NCBI GenBank assembly: GCA_003535475.1
Contig: DOHC01000091.1
Coordinates: 1-6,976 of the forward strand
DNA from: Nitrospiraceae bacterium
GTDB taxonomy: Bacteria > Nitrospirota > Thermodesulfovibrionia > Thermodesulfovibrionales > UBA1546
Length of the DNA: 6,976 bases
Direction of reading: 5' to 3'
A program made the translations under genes and the position numbers. Below are positions 4,624-6,976 of this stretch, piece by piece (position 1 is the stretch's first letter; each line of letters opens with the position of its first letter). Below the pieces are notes generated by a model, which was not told the DNA's origin, made no database searches, and was given only the letters and a program-made list of their open reading frames with translations.

Positions 4624-5818
4624 GGTTATAAGGATTTCAAGAGACTCGCTTATGGGCAACAGGGTAAGGTCGTTCCTCACAATGCTCGGTGTTGTTATCG
4701 GTGTTGCATCCGTTATCATGCTTGTTTCAATAGGCGAGGGAGCAAGATCCTACATAGGCAGGGAGCTTGGCAATCTCGGAACGAACATATTGATTGTAGT
4801 GCCGGGCAAAACTTCTGCCAAGGGAGGTTTTCATCCTCCTGCCGCAACTACAATCAGAAAACTTGTCTATGATGATGCTCTAATAATCAAAAAACGTTCA
4901 AGGCATATTCAAGACGCAGTTCCACTGATTCTCGGCACCTCAAAAATTAAATACCTGAACCAGAGCAAGGATAATTCTGTGGCAGGGGTTACCGAAATGT
5001 ATTTTGAAATCAGAAACCTGTCAGTTGAGTCCGGCAGATTTATAAGCCCGTCTGATGTTGATTCCGGAAGAAAGGTGTGTATTCTCGGAAGGACGGTGAA
5101 GAAGGATCTTTTCGGCGATAAAAATGCGCTCGGCGCCCTTGTGGCAATAGGCGACGGCAAATACAGGGTCATAGGCGTGATGGAAAAGAAAGGCGTTACG
5201 CTCGGAATTGATTTTGATGACATAGTGTTTATACCTACAACCGCTGCGCAGGAGCTGTTTGATACCGACAGCCTGTTCAATATAACTGTCAAGGTCAGAA
5301 GCGCAACTGAGATAGAAGCCGCAAAAGAGGATATAAGGCAGATACTGATGAAAAGGCACGCCAACAGGGAAGACTTTACTATAATGAGCCAGGATGAGAT
5401 GGTTGCCGTGATGGGCAAGATATTGAATATCATGACTGCCGTGCTTGCCGGCATAGCCGCGATTTCCCTGCTTGTCGGCGGGATAGGGATAATGAATATA
5501 ATGCTTGTATCTGTCAGAGAGAGGACGCGGGAAATAGGGATAAGAAAGGCGCTCGGCGCAAAGAACAGGGATATTCTGCTGCAATTTCTGATAGAGTCGG
5601 TTACGCTTAGCCTCATAGGGGGAACAGGGGGCATTCTGTTTGCGGGCTTGCTCTCTTTTGTCATTCCCTATTTTGTTGAATTTCTTCCGACGCATCTTGC
5701 ACTGTGGTCTATTGTTGTAGCCTTTTTGTTTTCAGCGGCAGTCGGAATATTCTTTGGTGTGTATCCGGCAAGAAAGGCATCGCTGTATGAACCTATAAAA
5801 GCGTTGAGGTATGAGTGA
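4610..5818 (+). CDS. MacB-type ABC transporter permease (FtsX fold)
   Basis: This is a 402-residue inner-membrane subunit. GTG 4610 (MDVIEVIRISRDSL) overlaps the ATPase gene by 14 nt, with GGGG (4597-4600) as a weak ribosome site; translational coupling is likely. The first membrane helix is about 22-42 (FLTMLGVVIGVASVIMLVS) and ends in SIGEGA. A periplasmic MacB core domain covers about 45-265. Three further helices lie near 272-300, 324-352 and 364-387. The cytoplasmic segment RERTREIGIRKALGAK (303-318) is the hallmark of the MacB/FtsX superfamily, and the ending YPARKASLYEPIKALRYE is also typical. Four helices with one large periplasmic domain agree with a complete half-transporter that would act as a dimer with the preceding ATPase and the adaptor. 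The exported substrate cannot be read from the sequence. Confidence 0.9.
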   Translation: MDVIEVIRISRDSLMGNRVRSFLTMLGVVIGVASVIMLVSIGEGARSYIGRELGNLGTNILIVVPGKTSAKGGFHPPAATTIRKLVYDDALIIKKRSRHIQDAVPLILGTSKIKYLNQSKDNSVAGVTEMYFEIRNLSVESGRFISPSDVDSGRKVCILGRTVKKDLFGDKNALGALVAIGDGKYRVIGVMEKKGVTLGIDFDDIVFIPTTAAQELFDTDSLFNITVKVRSATEIEAAKEDIRQILMKRHANREDFTIMSQDEMVAVMGKILNIMTAVLAGIAAISLLVGGIGIMNIMLVSVRERTREIGIRKALGAKNRDILLQFLIESVTLSLIGGTGGILFAGLLSFVIPYFVEFLPTHLALWSIVVAFLFSAAVGIFFGVYPARKASLYEPIKALRYE

Positions 5819-5824
5819 GGGGAT

Positions 5825-6805
5825 ATGCCGATAATTAAGGTTGAGAATTTAGTAAAAAGATTTGGCAGCATCACTGCGGTAAATAACATCTCCTTTAATG
5901 TGGAAGAGGGCGCGATATTCGGTTTCCTCGGGCCTAACGGCGCAGGGAAAACAACAACGATAAGCATCCTGTGCACCCTGCTTGGCCCGACATCGGGGAA
6001 TGCCCGTGTGAACGGCTATGACTGTGAAAAACAATCCTCATCCGTAAGAAAATCAATCGGCATAGTTTTTCAGGATACAACTCTGGATAAAGACCTTACA
6101 GCAGAGGAGAATCTCTTATTCCATGCGTATCTTTATAACGTTGAAAAAGCCGAACGCAGAAAAAGGGTTGATGATGTCTTGAAGCTTGTTGATTTATTCA
6201 GCAGAAAAGATGACCTTGTTAAGAAATTTTCCGGCGGCATGAAGAGAAGGCTTGAAGTTGCAAGGGGGCTGATACACAGGCCGAAGGTGCTGTTTCTGGA
6301 TGAACCGACACTTGGGCTTGACCCGCAAAGCAGGTCTAATCTATGGGAGTTTATAACAGCGCTTCCCGGAAAATACGGAGTGACAATCTTCATGACAACG
6401 CATTACATGGATGAGGCAGAGGTCTGCGATAACATAGCCATTATTGATAATGGAAACATTATTGCAATGAACAGTCCGGAAGAACTCAAAAAAGTAATAG
6501 GGGGAGATGTCATATATCTGAAGACAAGGGATAATGCAAAGGCAAAGGATGTGATAAAGAGCGCTCTGGATATTGACGCATCAATAAGGGACGGCGAGCT
6601 TTTTATTTCAACAGTCAAAGGAGATACGTGCATTCCCGAACTTATAAGAATGCTCGGCGACAGTGTTTTGTCTGTGAGGCTACAGAGACCGACTCTGAAT
6701 GATGTTTTTTTAAAACTGACCGGGAAGGCGATAAGAGACGAGGAGGGCCCTGATACGGATACGATAAAAGCAGAGGTGAGGGCGTACAGGAGGAGGCATG
6801 ATTAA
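5825..6805 (+). CDS. DrrA-like ABC-2 type transporter ATP-binding protein
   Basis: This 326-residue ATPase starts at ATG 5825, 6 nt after the permease stop. GAGGGG (5817-5822) serves as ribosome site and overlaps that stop. Motifs are Walker A GPNGAGKTT (36-44), Q83, signature FSGGMKR (135-141), Walker B VLFLDEP (155-161, E160), D-loop GLDP and H193. After residue 225 comes the extra C-terminal domain of the DrrA/NodI/CcmA-like group, closing with RPTLNDVFLKLTG (288-300). Such proteins energise ABC-2 exporters of drugs, lipids or polysaccharides and need an integral membrane partner (DrrB-like). None is found in the remaining 171 nt. It is not the partner of the FtsX-fold permease, which already has its own ATPase, so the operon seems to encode two ABC transporters. 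The final codons contain AGGAGG (6788-6793), which may serve the next gene. Confidence 0.88.
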   Translation: MPIIKVENLVKRFGSITAVNNISFNVEEGAIFGFLGPNGAGKTTTISILCTLLGPTSGNARVNGYDCEKQSSSVRKSIGIVFQDTTLDKDLTAEENLLFHAYLYNVEKAERRKRVDDVLKLVDLFSRKDDLVKKFSGGMKRRLEVARGLIHRPKVLFLDEPTLGLDPQSRSNLWEFITALPGKYGVTIFMTTHYMDEAEVCDNIAIIDNGNIIAMNSPEELKKVIGGDVIYLKTRDNAKAKDVIKSALDIDASIRDGELFISTVKGDTCIPELIRMLGDSVLSVRLQRPTLNDVFLKLTGKAIRDEEGPDTDTIKAEVRAYRRRHD

Positions 6806-6808
6806 AAA

Positions 6809-6840
6809 AGTTCAAAATTCAAAGTGTAAAATTAAAAATT
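6809..6840. repeat. A/T-rich AAAATT direct-repeat tract
   Basis: AAAATT occurs three times in about 30 nt (6814-6819, 6828-6833, 6835-6840), beginning right after the drrA stop. The tract resembles short A/T-rich intergenic repeats seen in other genomes; I cannot confirm its copy number here. Confidence 0.35.
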
Positions 6841-6857
6841 ACAGAGCAAACCCACAC

Positions 6858-6870
6858 GAGCCTTCGGCTC
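6858..6870. repeat. Short perfect hairpin GAGCC-TTC-GGCTC
   Basis: A 5-bp C/G-rich stem with a 3-nt loop, 53 nt after the drrA stop. No T-run follows in either direction, so it is not a standard intrinsic terminator. It could stabilise the 3' end of the operon transcript or be part of the surrounding repeat cluster. Confidence 0.35.
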
Positions 6871-6893
6871 ACAAAGAGGTATGAAAATTATCT

Positions 6894-6955
6894 TGTCATT
6901 CCCCGATTAAATCGGGGGAACTATATAAGGAAGTGGATTCCCGTTTTCACAGGAA
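6894..6955. repeat. TGTCATTC-family palindromic repeat unit(s) at the right edge
   Basis: TGTCATTC at 6894-6901 leads into CCCCGAT (6901-6907) and ATCGGGG (6911-6917), a perfect 7-bp stem. The seed is shared with the units at 2456 and 2612. A second weaker unit, GGATTCCCG followed by TTTTCACAGGAA (6935-6955), can form a TTCC/GGAA stem. The stem bases differ from the other copies while the hairpin form is kept. The window ends at 6976 with no coding frame visible after this cluster. Confidence 0.5.
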
Positions 6956-6976
6956 ACCCTGGATTCTCTGGTCAAG

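Larger units (their letters stand above)
6798..6884 (+). pseudogene. Possible 5' remnant of the missing ABC-2 permease gene
   Basis: ATG 6798 lies 4 nt after a perfect AGGAGG (6788-6793) and overlaps the end of the DrrA-like gene by 8 nt, the usual place for a DrrB-like permease start. The frame gives MIKK and then 24 residues of non-membrane, repeat-like sequence before TGA at 6882-6884. This stop overlaps another ATG (6881) whose frame closes after 9 codons. Either repeats have interrupted the gene, or AGGAGG is just the arginine codons of drrA and the permease starts beyond the window. Confidence 0.2.

Noticed and set aside
4909..5695. Long minus-strand open frames (up to 251 codons) inside the permease gene
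   Set aside because: They are antisense shadows of a clearly coding gene: low-complexity Ser/Ile-rich or Tyr/His-rich translations with no family resemblance.
6881..6910. ATG with GAGGT upstream as the true start of the next gene
   Set aside because: The frame closes after 9 codons in the palindromic repeat (MKIILSFPD), so no gene can be supported there.

Overview
The window looks like a bacterial chromosome, probably an anaerobic or environmental lineage. It carries a UbiA-family prenyltransferase of the kind used in the futalosine menaquinone pathway, and its intergenic spaces are full of TGTCATTC-type and C/G-rich palindromic repeats. I associate that mix with Nitrospirota or Desulfobacterota-like genomes, but this is an inference; no rRNA or other phylogenetic marker is present.

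Left part (1-1305): three genes on the minus strand, accessory in character. They are the first 38 codons of a HicB-family antitoxin running off the left edge, a small multi-pass membrane protein of unknown function, and a 156-residue protein with an R-N-x4-H motif of the HEPN RNase type. By hand count the membrane gene is about 48% G+C and the HEPN-like gene about 34%, so the region looks like a mosaic. The 133-bp spacer between these two genes has ends resembling an integron attC site (GTTGGGC just before the membrane gene's ribosome site, and TAACAAG overlapping the stop of the HEPN-like gene).

Middle (1306-2704): a divergent promoter region with an extended -10 box on each strand, then a UbiA/MqnP-like prenyltransferase (start reassigned to GTG 1488), then a 365-bp intergenic stretch made largely of palindromes. 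These include a 47-bp C/G-rich hairpin and a 119-bp inverted-repeat element whose two internal hairpins differ by compensatory base changes.

Right part (2705-6805): a tightly packed four-gene operon for a tripartite-type exporter. It encodes a MacA/HlyD-like periplasmic adaptor, a MacB-type ATPase and a separate MacB-type FtsX-fold permease, followed 6 nt later by a DrrA-like ABC-2 ATPase. The first three overlap (4 nt and 14 nt), which suggests translational coupling. The DrrA-like ATPase needs an ABC-2 permease partner, which is not in the window. Instead a strong ribosome site and ATG at the end of drrA lead into a 28-codon ORF made of repeat-like sequence, followed by more palindromes to the right edge.

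I do not see a clearly new multi-gene system. The items most worth checking are the HEPN-like protein in its cassette-like setting, the covarying palindromic repeat in front of the efflux operon, and the apparent interruption after drrA.
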